Positions 37,828 through 48,587 of a stretch of 48,587 bases of DNA are shown one piece after another (position 1 is the stretch's first letter; each line of letters begins with the position of its first letter). The position numbers were made by a program, and so were the translations under genes. The DNA lies in the NCBI GenBank assembly GCA_027596075.1, contig JADGJC010000297.1:1-48587 (forward strand), written 5' to 3'. The notes under the pieces were generated by a model, which did no database searches, was not told the DNA's origin, and was given only the letters and a program-made list of their open reading frames with translations. Origin of the DNA: Rhizophlyctis rosea. Its lineage: Eukaryota > Chytridiomycota > Chytridiomycetes > Rhizophlyctidales > Rhizophlyctidaceae.

Positions 37828-38861
37828 GACGTCCAACCTTGTACGAAATCGCACAAGATTCAACTGGCCTCAAACCGTGCCAATATCGACACTCTCAAAT
37901 ATTAAGGAACAGATAGAATCGCCCCCTGATTAGTTCACCGTCTCGTCATCATCTGTGCGCTAGATGATGACCCCCATGAAGCGTGGTCCTTTCAATCCGC
38001 TAAAGTCCCCCATTTTGTGACGCATACTTGTCTGTAAGAAGGTCACGTGACCTCTCAAGTACCTCTTATGCGGCATCTCGAAGGCAACTTCTCCGTCACT
38101 GGTGGGGACCGCTTGTTAACTTTCACCTGAAGGAGGCGGGCATGTGCCTGGACCGTTGATGGTTTCAATTGAGGAAAGGGGAGAGTGGCACAGTGACAGG
38201 CCCACTTGACCCGGTGGCGTGGATGACACTGGTAGGCCGCTGGAAACTCTCTCTTCCATCCCAGTTCATCACGTCGGGGTGGCAGAGGATTGCGATGGGC
38301 GCCCATCAACATGAGTGCAGAGACCACCGTCAGATGGGTCATTTTGACACACAAGAAATGATATCTTATCCACACTTGAAGGTAGGATGTGGCCTAGGCG
38401 GTGTCCAACGATCATCCAAGCGGATGAACAGATTTCTCAAGAGGGAATCGATGAATTGATTGCTATCTCTCTGCCTTCTTCCACCATACTGACTACATGA
38501 CAACACATATTGAGTGTCTGTGTAACAGATGTAAAGTGGCAAATGACGGGGATGTAACGTGATTGCGATTCCTCCGCGAATTGTATGGTCCAAAACTGCG
38601 AATTGTTCTCGGGATGTCTCCAGTCGGACAGCGCAATCATCATAGATATGTTTCATATGTACAAGATGCTTGCAGAGCAAAAATAAAATCGCACAACCAC
38701 GAAGTTGCAAAGTACAGACTCCAAGTCAATCAGTGTTACTGCTTCACCTTGCAACAATATACCTTATCTTAACCTCTGCACAGAGAAAACTGCGCTATTG
38801 CATCAACTCCTCTCAAGCTCAACCATTCATTCGCAGCTGGACGGCTGATAGAGCATCGGAA
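37828..38861. other. Interval before the DEAD ATPase-like gene
   Basis: 1.0 kb with no convincing frame. The open frame of the next gene extends upstream of its chosen ATG to about 38670, but that extension is not protein-like. The promoter of the 38862 gene is expected here. Confidence 0.35.
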
Positions 38862-41800
38862 ATGGCTGAATTTCGAAATGAGATTGAACGGATATCTGCA
38901 GCCCTGGGATGCACACTGATGGACCAAGAGGACTCGCTTCGGGTTGGGAAGGTTGGGCAGGATTCCAAAGTGCAGATGTATTCATACAGCGAGGTTCTCG
39001 TCGAGAATGAGGAATACGAACGTATCGAATATCTTCTGACGAAATTTACGCTATCCATCCCCGACGTCAATCAGCAATCACTGGCCAGTCTGGGCGGCGC
39101 CATGGAACCGGATGCTATACAGAAGATGGTATTCTTTCATGATTTGAAGTTGCCGGAATTCAAAGGGAATTGTACTGCGATGAAACCGTCGCCTCTACAG
39201 TCCTATCCGAGGTGAAAGCTATTCTCACTGCGACGAACAGCCGTCACTACGTTAATCTGATGGAAGGGTTTGAGGAGGAGCCTATCGTTGTAATCTCGAA
39301 GATCGTTTCCATTCTCATTCCTGAAGGGCACCCAACTGTAAAGAAGGAGTTTTTCAATTTGGTGGTTTCCGGAGCCGAGCGTCTTGGGAAGTCAGGTGTC
39401 CTTGCGCTTATATCCCTTGTCGCCAACTCGACGCCAATGAAGGAGCTTTACAAAGATGTGAACATCGCTGTGAGGACGGCCATAGGCACAGGACCAAACA
39501 CACTCGGACCCGAACTCGACCTGATAGAGAAATTCAAGCGCGACGTCCCCAGCGAGTTCTTCCAGGCGCATCAAATCAATGGACGGAAATTTGTCGAGGA
39601 TATCCAGGCCGCTTCGTCGCATTCCGGTTGGGTGTTTGGGGATAGTGCGGGGAAAGCAAAACGTATTTTGGGCGTCGTCGGGAACGAGGCTCTTACCGAT
39701 GCGCAAGGACGCAAAATCAAGTGGATTTTGAACATCGATGAGGCCGACCACTTGTTCGGGAGAGGGCTGTACCTTGGGGATATCATGGCTCAGGCGGAAA
39801 GGATGTTGCGAGAGACTTGCGAGTTGGAAGATCAGCTGATTTGCGTGACTGCGGTATCAGCGACCGCTCTTGCTCTCCTCAACAACGGGCCGCTCAGAAT
39901 GCTGTCAAAGAAGTACAAAGTTCACACGTTGAAGTTGAAACCAACGGCAACGTATTACGGGGCAGATCGGCTGGAGGTTTCGTATCCTTTGTTCAAAGAG
40001 GACAAACTTTTGGTGGGTTCGGGACGGACGGAATATTACAATACAATCCACAAATGCTTGAATGCCTTCGTGTCGGAAGCCAAGCCGAGAGATTTTCAGG
40101 ATCCGGAATCAGGAAAACGTTACGTGGTCCATCGAACCGCCTTGATGGCGACGACAACATTGGTGAATGTTCCGACGGGGCAAAAAGAGCACGCTGATCA
40201 TCTTTCAACCGGGAAATACTTGGCACATCACTATGACGAGAACGAAGGAGAGTGGATGCCGCGGGAGGAAGGTGCAGCGGGTCTGCTGTGTGTCGTATAT
40301 GCGGGGAGGGAGCCGACCATACACGATGGGGGAAATGGGGAAGTGTCAGGAACAAAATTTCTTCTGGAGGAATATGGTGATGATCCTAGAGTTTTCGGGG
40401 ACTTGAGTAAAGAACCGAAACGCCGCATCAAAAGGGCACGTCGTGAGAACAGTTCCGGGTCGAGCGATGATTCATCTGACCCAGAACTGTCTGAGGAGGT
40501 TGAATATGGTCCGTCACCTCGGAAACGCGCTCGAGCACGACGGATAGCTAACTATTTGCAAACCTTTCTACCATTGCTTATGCGGAAGCAGGGGCTGGAT
40601 CGGCAACTCTTGGTGCTGGGGTACACACGACTCGCTCGCGCTTTGACGGTGGCGTTTGAGATCGAGAAGGACGGCGTTAAACATGTTTTCTATCCTGCTT
40701 ATGGGGCGTTCAGGATTCTCGCTAGAAATGTATACCCGATGCATTGAAGATATTCGGCACTTGGTGGGACGTGTGTTCAATAACACCTTTGGTCTAGACT
40801 TGGACAAAGTCTTTGGTGGTCCGTTCCGGTTCAAAGCTTGCATTCCGGAGTGTGTTCCAGACGACATACGTGAGAACATGCGTCTGACCGACTGGAAGAT
40901 TCATCTGGTCGGCAAGTGTCACAACCTAGAGGAAGCTGAACTGATTTTACAGGCAAAAGAATTTCCCATGGAACTGCACCCGCGGAACAGTGTCAATGTT
41001 CGCTCCACGAAGAAAAAGTTAGAAATAAGTCAAGTTCACCTCCGTAGTCGGGCAGAGCTTTCCGTTCTGAAGAAGCGAAATCCAGCCCAGTTCCGTCATG
41101 TTGTTGACACCATCGACGCAATGCCAGTCAGCCGGAGATTGCAGATCATCGGCAGCGAAGATTCAATGAGAGAATTCGTCAACCGCGAAGCGGAGCATGC
41201 CCCGATGGAACCGCCCGCCAATCCCAGATCTTTCCACCCTGGCGGGCTCGGCTTGCATTTTCCGTCAAGCATCTCGTTCGAGGAAGCGGAATTGGATGCG
41301 TTGCAACGGTTCTTTGATATGGGCAGGCGCAGAGTTGGGACTCTCAAAGCGGCGGCTTTACACGGCAAGGAGTTTTCCAAAATCATCAACACGTCGGACC
41401 CAGCAATTGAGCTACTTACTTATCTGATTGGATTCGATTGTACTTGGCAAGCTCACCGCCCGCCGACCGTGCCAAGGTAAATACGGAAGCGCGGATGTTT
41501 GGTTTCGTTGCTTCTGTTCGGTCGCAACTCTCGGCAACAGAAGATCGGCCTATCAAATGAAGAGATCCTGGTGGCAAAGATACTGGCCGAGATCAACAGT
41601 AAGGAAACGGTCCGGCACACGTTCTCGCTACCTAATGAGATGGCCATGTTGACGCTCCCAATGCTAACTCCATCGGAGGTCTCGAACTTCAAAATCATCT
41701 CGGAGAAGGCAGCGGCTCTGCTTCGGTCTCTCTCGCGGCACTTGAAGTTTCATATTGATTCCGCATTGGTTCAAAAGCAGCTCAATTCGGTTGAAGAGTA

Positions 41801-42965
41801 CACGAAACAGTTCATATCTGTCCGTCTCAGTGAAGCTCAAAAGTACCTAGCTGCCCACCATGACAGCCGCGCTCTGAATTTCATTCACCAGCAGCCTGAA
41901 ATCTTCAATGCGACGACGCTGGTGCGGGAGTTGGTAGCAAAACAGGGCGTGAGCAAGTGGAAAGATGATAGTTTCATCAGCTGGTTCTTCGATACTTTGA
42001 AAGGATTGTACGATTCGGATGCTAAGCGGACGGAGGTTGTGGAGGTTTGGTATACCATGCTGGCACCATGGTCAGCATGGATACGTGGGGAGACTGATTT
42101 TGAGTGCTGGCGGGTTGAAGATAAGCTGGGATTGGTTGCGGGCTTTTTGGGATACGTTTACGCTGACGGTGTGGACGCTGGGGTCTTTCGCAGTTTGTGG
42201 CATTTCTTGTATTCGCGGGATGTGGGTGGTTGGGAGGGGTTATTTGATGCCCGAGACGTAGCCAGAAAGAATGACGGATCCTCAATCTCGTTCTGCGCTC
42301 TCCCATCGCCGAATGCAAGGTTCCCGCTCGTGACTCGTCATCCAGAGGAGCCCAACAGTTACGAAATGCACAAAAAATGGACCCGCTTTTTCGACCTTGA
42401 TAAAGCCTATCCCAAACCAATGAATGAGGCGGACGACCCGTTTCTAGACAGCATGCGGTTGATTGCGCTTCCCTCCCTTTTCGAGAAAGCTTATCAGCAA
42501 GCGAAGCCGTATCTGGAGGATTTCGGCAGGATGGCGATCAATCTTCCGGATCGGAATTACCAGCTGGCCTTTGAAGCCGACCTTGACAGAGCGGCGAAAC
42601 TGACGAGGGATCAATGGAAGGCAATGCGCCTCGATTGCAAGGAAACTAGCAAACGGAAGGATGGGAGAAAGATTTGGGCGCTGGTATGCCACCTATTTAC
42701 ACGCGAAGATCTTATGCTCCGCGAGACCGAGTTTACGGAGGAGGAGGTGCAAGAATTTGTGGAGTGGTGGGGCGATGGCGTGCAGATGAACAAGGGGAAA
42801 GTGCAAACATATTTGATGGATGTCCCGAACGCGAGGCGTAGATGGCGGAAGAGCGTCGGCACTCTGTTTCTGGAGATGGAAAAGGAGTGGGTTATTGCTT
42901 GGGATGTCAATGGTCGACCTGCAACTAGTTCGGCCTTGGGTGGTGGGGCATCTAGTTCTCAGTAG
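38862..42965 (+). CDS. Large DEAD-motif P-loop ATPase-like protein, frame broken
   Basis: About 1,365 codons spread over three segments that look like one gene. Segment 1 (38862-about 39165) begins MAEFRNEIERISAALG. Segment 2 (about 39165-40700) is shifted by one frame. It holds a Walker A-like GAERLGKSG (39371-39397), a Walker B DEAD box in ILNIDEADHLFG (DEAD at 39737-39748) and a motif III-like SAT (39857-39865). Together these resemble superfamily 2 helicases. A basic-acidic-basic linker (KRRIKRARR ... RKRARARR) looks like a nuclear localisation signal. Segment 3 (about 40700-42965) is back in the first frame; DIRHLVGRV resembles motif VI. Its frame meets TAA at 41478. A 72-nt intron 41469-41540 (GTGCCA..AACAG) would remove that stop, and a 29-nt one near 39168 (GTACTG..CTACAG) would repair the first shift. 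The second shift (about 40680-40700) has no such escape. The family is not recognised. Pseudogene, uncaught introns or homopolymer errors remain possible. Confidence 0.65.
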
Positions 42966-43473
42966 GTAGTAATGGTCGAGTGCGGAGAAGAAGCAATATG
43001 GAGAAAGCAGTTGGGTTGTTTGCTAAATGCAGGAGGGAGGTTAGTAGATAGCACCAAGTTAGATCTTTTGCGATAGCAGAAACGGAGCATGGGAAGATAT
43101 AGTTGCTGTGCAGCTGTCGGCATGAAGGAAGCCGCTTCGCGATGGCGTCAATTAGTGTAGCAATTTGCAAAGATATGCTGGGCTGTTGCAAGCTTGTATC
43201 TAGGCTGGGTGGCAATGTAATATAAAAAAGCAAGAAAATCCTGGTACTCCATGACAGTTCCTCTGTAATGGTGTTGTTATTGCCACTGCCACAGAGATCG
43301 CAGGACTCATGGCGCATGCGGTGGGACCGAACTTCACCGAAGGTGCTTGAGAACCGTGTTGATCATGATGAGCTGATAGAGTATGTGGTCTCCCGCATCA
43401 AGAACTATTGCTTGTACCTGCACGTGATGGTCTGTTCTACGGTGTAGAAGAACTGTGGGTAGTTGGAATGTGC
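42966..43473. other. Interval between two convergent genes
   Basis: 508 bp between the stop of the plus-strand DEAD ATPase-like gene and the stop of the minus-strand F-box gene. It should hold both 3' ends. No further feature is visible. Confidence 0.5.
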
Positions 43474-45671
43474 TTACGTTTTCAACGTTTCCACCACACC
43501 TTTCACAACCTCCTCCGGATTTACACCCAGCACGCAAGTTTTTCTCCATCTCTTTCGGGCATCCAACGATCCTTGTCCAACTACTCCAATGTATACTGTC
43601 CCTCCGTTGGAATCATCAGCATCGATTGCTTTACTTCTTTTGTAAGCTCCTCTTCCTTGCGTAATACGGCTTCGTCTCCTTAATTGAAGCACTATCAGAG
43701 TATCTGGCTCCCCGACCTCCTCATGTTTCCTCATGAATTACAAATACCGTACTCCCAATAGTGCATGCCACTACTTACTTCTGCATACTGTCAACATATT
43801 CTCCGTCATCACCAAATTGGCCATCAACGACGTAAAACCCAAGATCGACTGCCAAAAAGTAGATTGTCACCGCTCTCGGCAAAGTCTCATTCGAACGCAT
43901 TCCAAATATCAACTACAATCACCCAAAGCACCAAGCCATCAACTATCACTCTCAACCCCAAGATCCATAGAAAACCACCGCTCAATTCCCTCCTTCGAAA
44001 CCCTCTTTCCAATCTCATTAACCTCATACTCCCAAACCTTCACCAAACACTCCCCCTTCCTACACCCACACCCCTCCCCACCCTTCCCCCTCCCACACCC
44101 CCTAACATCCACCCACCGCCCACCCCGAACATCAAACAACCAAATCCCACACCTATCATACCCCTTCGCAATACACACAAAGGCGCCCCCCGGATCAACA
44201 CCCACCCACGCGTCCACTCCCACGCCACGCGGAAGTGGTATAGTCCGAACGGGGGAGAAATCTGATAGACGAAGGATTTGGAGTCGGACGTTACGTTCAA
44301 TATCTACTTTATCCATCCCCACCCCCTGCCGTGCATAGACATTCTGTCTCCTCACTTCGTCAACACCCTCCATGGAGGGTATGGGGCCCCATTTTACTAC
44401 TACGTGTCCGGTGAGGAGGAATACTTCTAGTGGTGCGAGGGTGATGTCTCATTCAGGGCTTGGAGGGTTTGTTGGAGTGTTGGTATTGGGGAGTCCGGAA
44501 CAAACAGTTTTAGAATGAAGTTTCTGGTCCAGGATGAGGAGGTGACGTCACTTATGGTGACGATGAGGGATTCGTTGTTTGTTGCGTGGATTATTAGGTG
44601 GTTTTCGGGTGATGGGAGGGTTTGTGGAAAACGGAGGTTTGGGGAGATGATTTGGAGGGGATGCGGTAGTTCAGGTAGATATGTGCCGAATGTACCGGAG
44701 ATGGTGAGATTGATGTTGTGGAAGGGGAATTTCCGGAGAGGTTGTGGTGGTGGTGGGTTTGGTGTAGGTTTCTTTTTCATGCTGGCTGGCGGAGGATCAA
44801 TTTGGTGAAGTGGATGTTGCCGTTTCGTGATTGGCAAAGGACCATGGTTGACGGACGGATGTAGTGTGTTCCAGCAAGGTGATTTGGTATGATGTGTTCA
44901 TTTGCAGCAGGGGAAGACTTGCTGCTACCAGGTACTGCACCTGCCTCCCCTTCCTCCTCACCCACGAAAATCCGCCTCACCCCCACCTCCCTCCCATCCT
45001 TCCTCTCAACGATAACCCTCCCATCCGCAAAATGCCCAATAACACACGGCCCATCCATCCATCAACAGTATCCACCAAATCCCGAACAAATCACTTCCTG
45101 TCCTTTGTCACTCTACTACTCAAACCATCGACCCGTTCAGCCTGGACGACTCCTCTTTTTATCGGTAAATGCCGAGACTGCTTCAGCATATTCCAGGTGT
45201 ATATCTCCACTGCCAAATCCCGCCAGTTCTGCAATCATACAGGACTGTTAGATAACCCTTCGGGAGCAATTCAACCACTTTTGGTTTCCATATCTCTGCC
45301 GCTGAAGGGATAAGTCGCGAGCAGTGGTGGCAGGCTTGTTCGCACACTAACAGGTCCTGGATTGGAAGGTAGCTGAGGATCTTGAGGAGGGGAATGTCGG
45401 GCATTGAGGTTATGGGACCTAGAAAGACAAGTGTGTCGTTGTCTGTGATCATGGCTTTAGTGGACTGCTGTCTGGATCCTTGCTTGCTGGTGACGGCTTT
45501 CGAACGACGATCTCTTAAGCGTTGGGCATATGCTCGTCGTACTCGTTCGAGAAGCCGCTGTTCGGGTTTTTGGAGTGTTTGGTAGATTTCGTCTTCTGCT
45601 GCGATGAGACGCAGATTTCTGAACATCCATTCTTTGAAAGCTTGCGGGTCAGTGGGTATTCGGTCTGACAT
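43474..45671 (-). CDS. F-box protein, frame broken in the middle
   Basis: Starts at ATG 45671. Exon 1 (45671-45279) encodes a charged N-terminus and an F-box (MPDIPLLKILSYLPIQDLLVCE, followed by CSRLIPSAAEIWK). A 50-nt intron with a perfect TCTAAC branch (45278-45229) joins in phase to NWRDLAVEIYTW, completing the F-box end. F-box proteins bind Skp1 and present substrates to SCF ubiquitin ligases. The rest is unassigned, perhaps a beta-propeller-like substrate domain (segments such as PCVIGHFADGRVIVERKDG, PLRKFPFHNINLTISG and YDRCGIWLFDVRGGRW). The last exons, 43848-43779 and 43678-43474, join in phase across a 100-nt GTAAGT intron. Between 45100 and 44400 the reading changes frame several times: an in-frame TGA near 45092, a switch at a triple ATGG at about 45051-45063, then shifts near 44790 and 44440. 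Missed introns could explain some of these; pseudogene decay could explain all. Confidence in the F-box is good, in the full model low. Confidence 0.6.
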
Positions 45672-45955
45672 GGTGAGGAGTTGTAGGTCTCTACTTCAGG
45701 GCGATGCTTGAGAGTTGCGGGAAGGTCAGTGGACGCGGTGGGAAGATTTGGGTGGGAAAGGGGTTGAATAAGTCTCAAACCGAGTTTTCGCATTTTGACT
45801 TTGGAGGGGTCTTGGGAGTCGATCAGAGAGTGCGTCGCGTCGTTCTCCAGACTCCTTCCGTCTCTCAGAAGTGCGATTGCTACCATTTCCAACCCTATTT
45901 TTGAGGTGATTCCTTCCGAGACTATACCGAGTGCACCAACTGCCACTTCATAGTA
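45672..45955. promoter_or_regulatory. Divergent promoter of F-box and exonuclease genes
   Basis: Only 284 bp separate the start codon of the minus-strand F-box gene from that of the plus-strand exonuclease gene. The interval therefore probably serves as a bidirectional promoter. No TATA box or known operator stands out. Confidence 0.45.
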
Positions 45956-46965
45956 ATGGCCACCAGGGCATCTTCCGGTGGAATCCGTAATTCGCGTCGT
46001 GCGCAAAATTCTACTAGGGACCGGAAACTTGCGCTGGTTGAAATGGGTGAAGCCATAGAAGAGGACGAAGTCATTTTGGAAGTGCCCGTCGTTCCCACCC
46101 TTCCCCTCGAGTTTCCTGAAAGTACCTCTTCAACCACAACCAAACTCTCTGCCACGAAAGTTTCGCCAGGTACTTGTGTAAGCACTTCGACGTCCTAACG
46201 CCTTGGGCTATAACTTCCTGTCTCATACCAGCGCCTACCATCCAATCTCTTCCCACCACCCTACATATTCTGTACACAACCAAAGCACCATCTGTTCTCA
46301 CCTGGCTGAAAACTCATGGTCGCAACGCACACCGACTGGGATTCGACACTGAGAAGCGCACAACATTCACACGAGGCGTCCAAGCTCCCGCTGCCCTATT
46401 ACAACTCGCAACATCTAACGGTGAAGCACTATTACTACGGCGCCGCAATTTCACAGACGCTCAGTGGGAGGAAATACAACCGGAATTATAAAGCATTCTG
46501 CGCAATCCTGAAATATGGAAAGTCGGAAACGATGTAGCCACGGATTTAAAAAGGCTGAGCCAAGATTGGAAGTTAGATATCGGGAGCGTCGCTGGGTGTG
46601 GATGTGTTGAAGTGCAGGATGTTGCAAGGTGTCATCAAGGGGTGGACAAGCGGAATTTGCCCCGGAAGCCTTCCGTCAATGTCAACGCAACACTGCCTGC
46701 AAACCCAGATACGTGGACAGACCCCCCGGCTCAAAAGATTGCTCCTCCTCAGGCCTCTGCACCAACTCCACCTGATGACACATCTGCACCCAGTCCTTCA
46801 GCCGCCAAACCCCTCAAAACAAAGGACCAGTTCGGCCTCCAGAATCTTGCAAAGGAGTATTTAGGTGTGATAATGGACAAGCGGCCCCAACAGATCAATT
46901 GGGGGAGGTCTATTTTCACGAAAGAAATGGCCATTTATGCGGCGATGGATGCGTGGGTGGGGTAG
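45956..46965 (+). CDS. WRN-type 3'-5' exonuclease, one in-frame stop
   Basis: DEDDy-family exonuclease domain as in the Werner protein, which removes nucleotides from 3' ends in DNA repair. Exon 1 is 45956-46169. A 62-nt intron (GTACTT, branch CCTAAC, ATACCAG) leads to exon 2 at 46232-46965. The whole would be 315 residues, ending TAG. Catalytic motifs are intact: Exo I D110 and E112 in LGFDTEKR (46339-46353), Exo II D176 in VGNDVATDLKRL, and Exo III Y307 and D311 in YAAMDAWVG. A Pro/Thr/Ser-rich linker of about 50 residues lies before the last motif. The frame is interrupted once, by TAA at 46489-46491 in PEL-stop-SILRNPE, where family context expects a residue such as Lys (AAA to TAA would be one change). 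The stop would truncate the protein before Exo II. A 30-nt intron (46464-46493) could bypass it, but would delete conserved helix sequence. Recent pseudogene or a base error; no helicase domain is attached. Confidence 0.82.
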
Positions 46966-48542
46966 CGGTCTTGGATGCTCTCATTGGTCTTATGGATGAA
47001 GACGCATTGGGTAGAGAGTTGCAGTGTCAGCAAGATGGGCAGCGACATCGGGAGGAGCTGAAGAGGGATGATTAAGAGAAGAACCCCATAGTTGTAGAGA
47101 TTACTGATACAAGCAAGGAGATGCGCGGATAGTAGGTGAGTATTATCAAACTTAACAATGAGGATAGCACAGCCAAACTTACACCATGACCCCCAAGATT
47201 CTGCTTGCACCTGATTGCTGCAGTGTCATGCAGTAGTTTGGTACAAATCAATCATTCCCCAAACCTGAATTTTTGCAGGTCCCACATTACCCCTGTTAGT
47301 TTCCCAGCACGTTGTCCTGCGTTTCTTCAGCAAACTCAACTGAAATCATAGACTCGATACGAATATTGACCCCAAGGTGCACGTTCCATACCTCAAAAAA
47401 ACATCCACAAAGTTCATTGCGAAATCCGACAGCTGCAAATGCTGACTCCTCCGTGCACAGCTTACGGGTTGAGGATCTGCGACTCACTTACCTCATCGGA
47501 GCCACTTCTCATTGACTGATGAGTCCATATGCAACTCCCCAATTGCCTACTTTGCCTCATCCACTAGCTTTCGATGACAGTGATCGGTCGATTGTTCGTC
47601 CCACCTGCTACGTGCGAGGTGTTGTCAGTTTGTTTTTCACTTGAGCCGGAACTGGCCAGAGGGAGACGTGTGAAAGGAAAGGAAAGTAACCAGTAAGAAA
47701 AATGGCCTGGATGGAATCAGTCAATGTTTGACCATGACGCACGTAATTGCACCATTCGCGGGTATGTATCAAACATGCAAAAGTATGCGACTGTGGCCCC
47801 GGAAAATGAGACGGTCTAACGACGGATGGAGTTTGCGAGGCAATTAGGCACAACGGATAGGGTTATGTGAAGATTGCTTTGCCGGTAAATCGCGCCTTGC
47901 ACGAGTAACGTGGCATGATGGTGATTAGAATGGATAATGATTGTGAACGGGCGGCCGGTGGCAGTGCAAGGTGAAGCGTGGGGTTAGTCCCGGCTGCTTG
48001 GGTCCACCTCCGACAACCGGGTTGTACACGAGTGATACAGTGTGTCATACCAGTGCAGTATGCAAGCCACATTCCCACCAGCCACCCCAATGTATCCGAG
48101 GCACATTCGCATGGCACCCAATTATCCTCATTTACCATCATTTATACGAACTCTGTGTTCACTCACACTATCACTGCGCCATCCCCATCCACTGCCATGC
48201 CCCCTTCCCAATCCATTCCCAATCCATTCCCCAGTGAAAGGGAAACCCCAAAAAATACCCTCTCCCACGCCCATCCACCACTGGCATCATCTTTCTCCAG
48301 CAATCCCATTTCCTCAATTTGCTAACCAGGTCATATACTGGTCAAAGTACATAGTATTGACGCATCTCACTCTCTCATTTCCCTGTTACGCGCGGAGGAG
48401 TACAACCAGCAGCCAGTGGAGTAGCACGGGTAAATAAACAAACCAGATAGAGTGGGCGCTCAAATAGAACCACGCGTTTCCCACGGAACTGGCAGTTAGA
48501 TTGGCAAATCCTTATACCCATAACGACATATAATAGACAACC
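46966..48542. other. Interval without recognisable gene
   Basis: 1.6 kb following the exonuclease gene. The right-hand 500 bp are pyrimidine-rich on the plus strand (CCATTCCC and CCCATCC runs at about 48060-48310), which fits a promoter for the frame starting at 48543. No coding motif was found. Confidence 0.4.
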
Positions 48543-48587
48543 ATGTCCAGCTCACAAGAAGATATCGACAATGAGGTTGGTTTTATG
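48543..48587 (+). CDS. Possible start of a gene cut by the window edge
   Basis: ATG at 48543 opens a short acidic reading (MSSSQEDIDNE). It is followed immediately by GTTGGT, a plausible splice donor. A pyrimidine-rich upstream region supports a gene start. Too little sequence is present to propose a function, and it could be a chance frame. Confidence 0.4.
   Translation, partial: MSSSQEDIDNEVGFM

Noticed and set aside
43733..44338. A 201-codon plus-strand frame
   Set aside because: It is the Pro/Ser/His-rich antisense of the F-box gene's C-terminal coding region, which has phase-correct exons on the minus strand.
41478..46491. Reassigned stop codon explaining the internal TAA and TGA
   Set aside because: RPL9 ends with TAA, the oxidoreductase and exonuclease with TAG, and YPT6 and MED18 with TGA, so all three act as stops here.

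Overview
This is a fungal nuclear window. The genes are split by short GT..AG introns, mostly 47-110 nt, many with a CTAAC- or TGAC-like branch site. Recognisable products include a 60S ribosomal protein L9 with five exons, a Ypt6/Rab6 GTPase with six exons, Mediator subunit 18, an ENA-like P-type ATPase, an FSP1/AIFM2-like oxidoreductase and a fungal RTA1-like remnant. Stops TAA, TAG and TGA are all used at natural gene ends, so the standard code holds. The species cannot be fixed from this sequence; an early-diverging (for example chytrid-like) fungus is only a guess.

Layout. 1-817 (-): 5' end of a P-type cation ATPase. 818-9616: gene-poor, with an RTA1-like pseudogene at about 7094-7662 (-) and a 60-bp repeat beside it. 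9617-9970 (-): two-membrane-segment small protein, divergent from an AIF/FSP1-like oxidoreductase at 10655-12695 (+). 12696-19670: 7 kb without a recognisable gene. 19671-20553 (-): MED18, divergent from RPL9 at 21211-22308 (+). 23921-24076 (-): possible 51-residue membrane protein. 25876-26367 (-): secreted protein built from two copies of a six-cysteine module. 26368-30639: gene-poor. 30640-32138 (-): YPT6/RAB6. 32139-38861: gene-poor, with a coding-like remnant at 37500-37827 (-). 38862-42965 (+): large P-loop/DEAD ATPase-like gene with broken frames. 43474-45671 (-): F-box gene with broken frames. 45956-46965 (+): WRN-type 3'-5' exonuclease gene with one in-frame TAA. 48543-48587 (+): possible start of a further gene.

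No operon or pathway cluster is apparent. The clearest pattern is a contrast. RPL9, YPT6, MED18, the oxidoreductase and the secreted protein all give perfectly phased exons. The accessory genes (RTA1-like, DEAD ATPase-like, F-box, WRN-like) carry stops or frameshifts. That suggests pseudogene decay in loosely constrained genes more than general sequence error, though raw reads would be needed to tell.

The most novel items are the duplicated cysteine module at 25876-26367 and the unassigned DEAD ATPase-like protein at 38862-42965. All introns were assigned by eye from splice consensus and reading phase.
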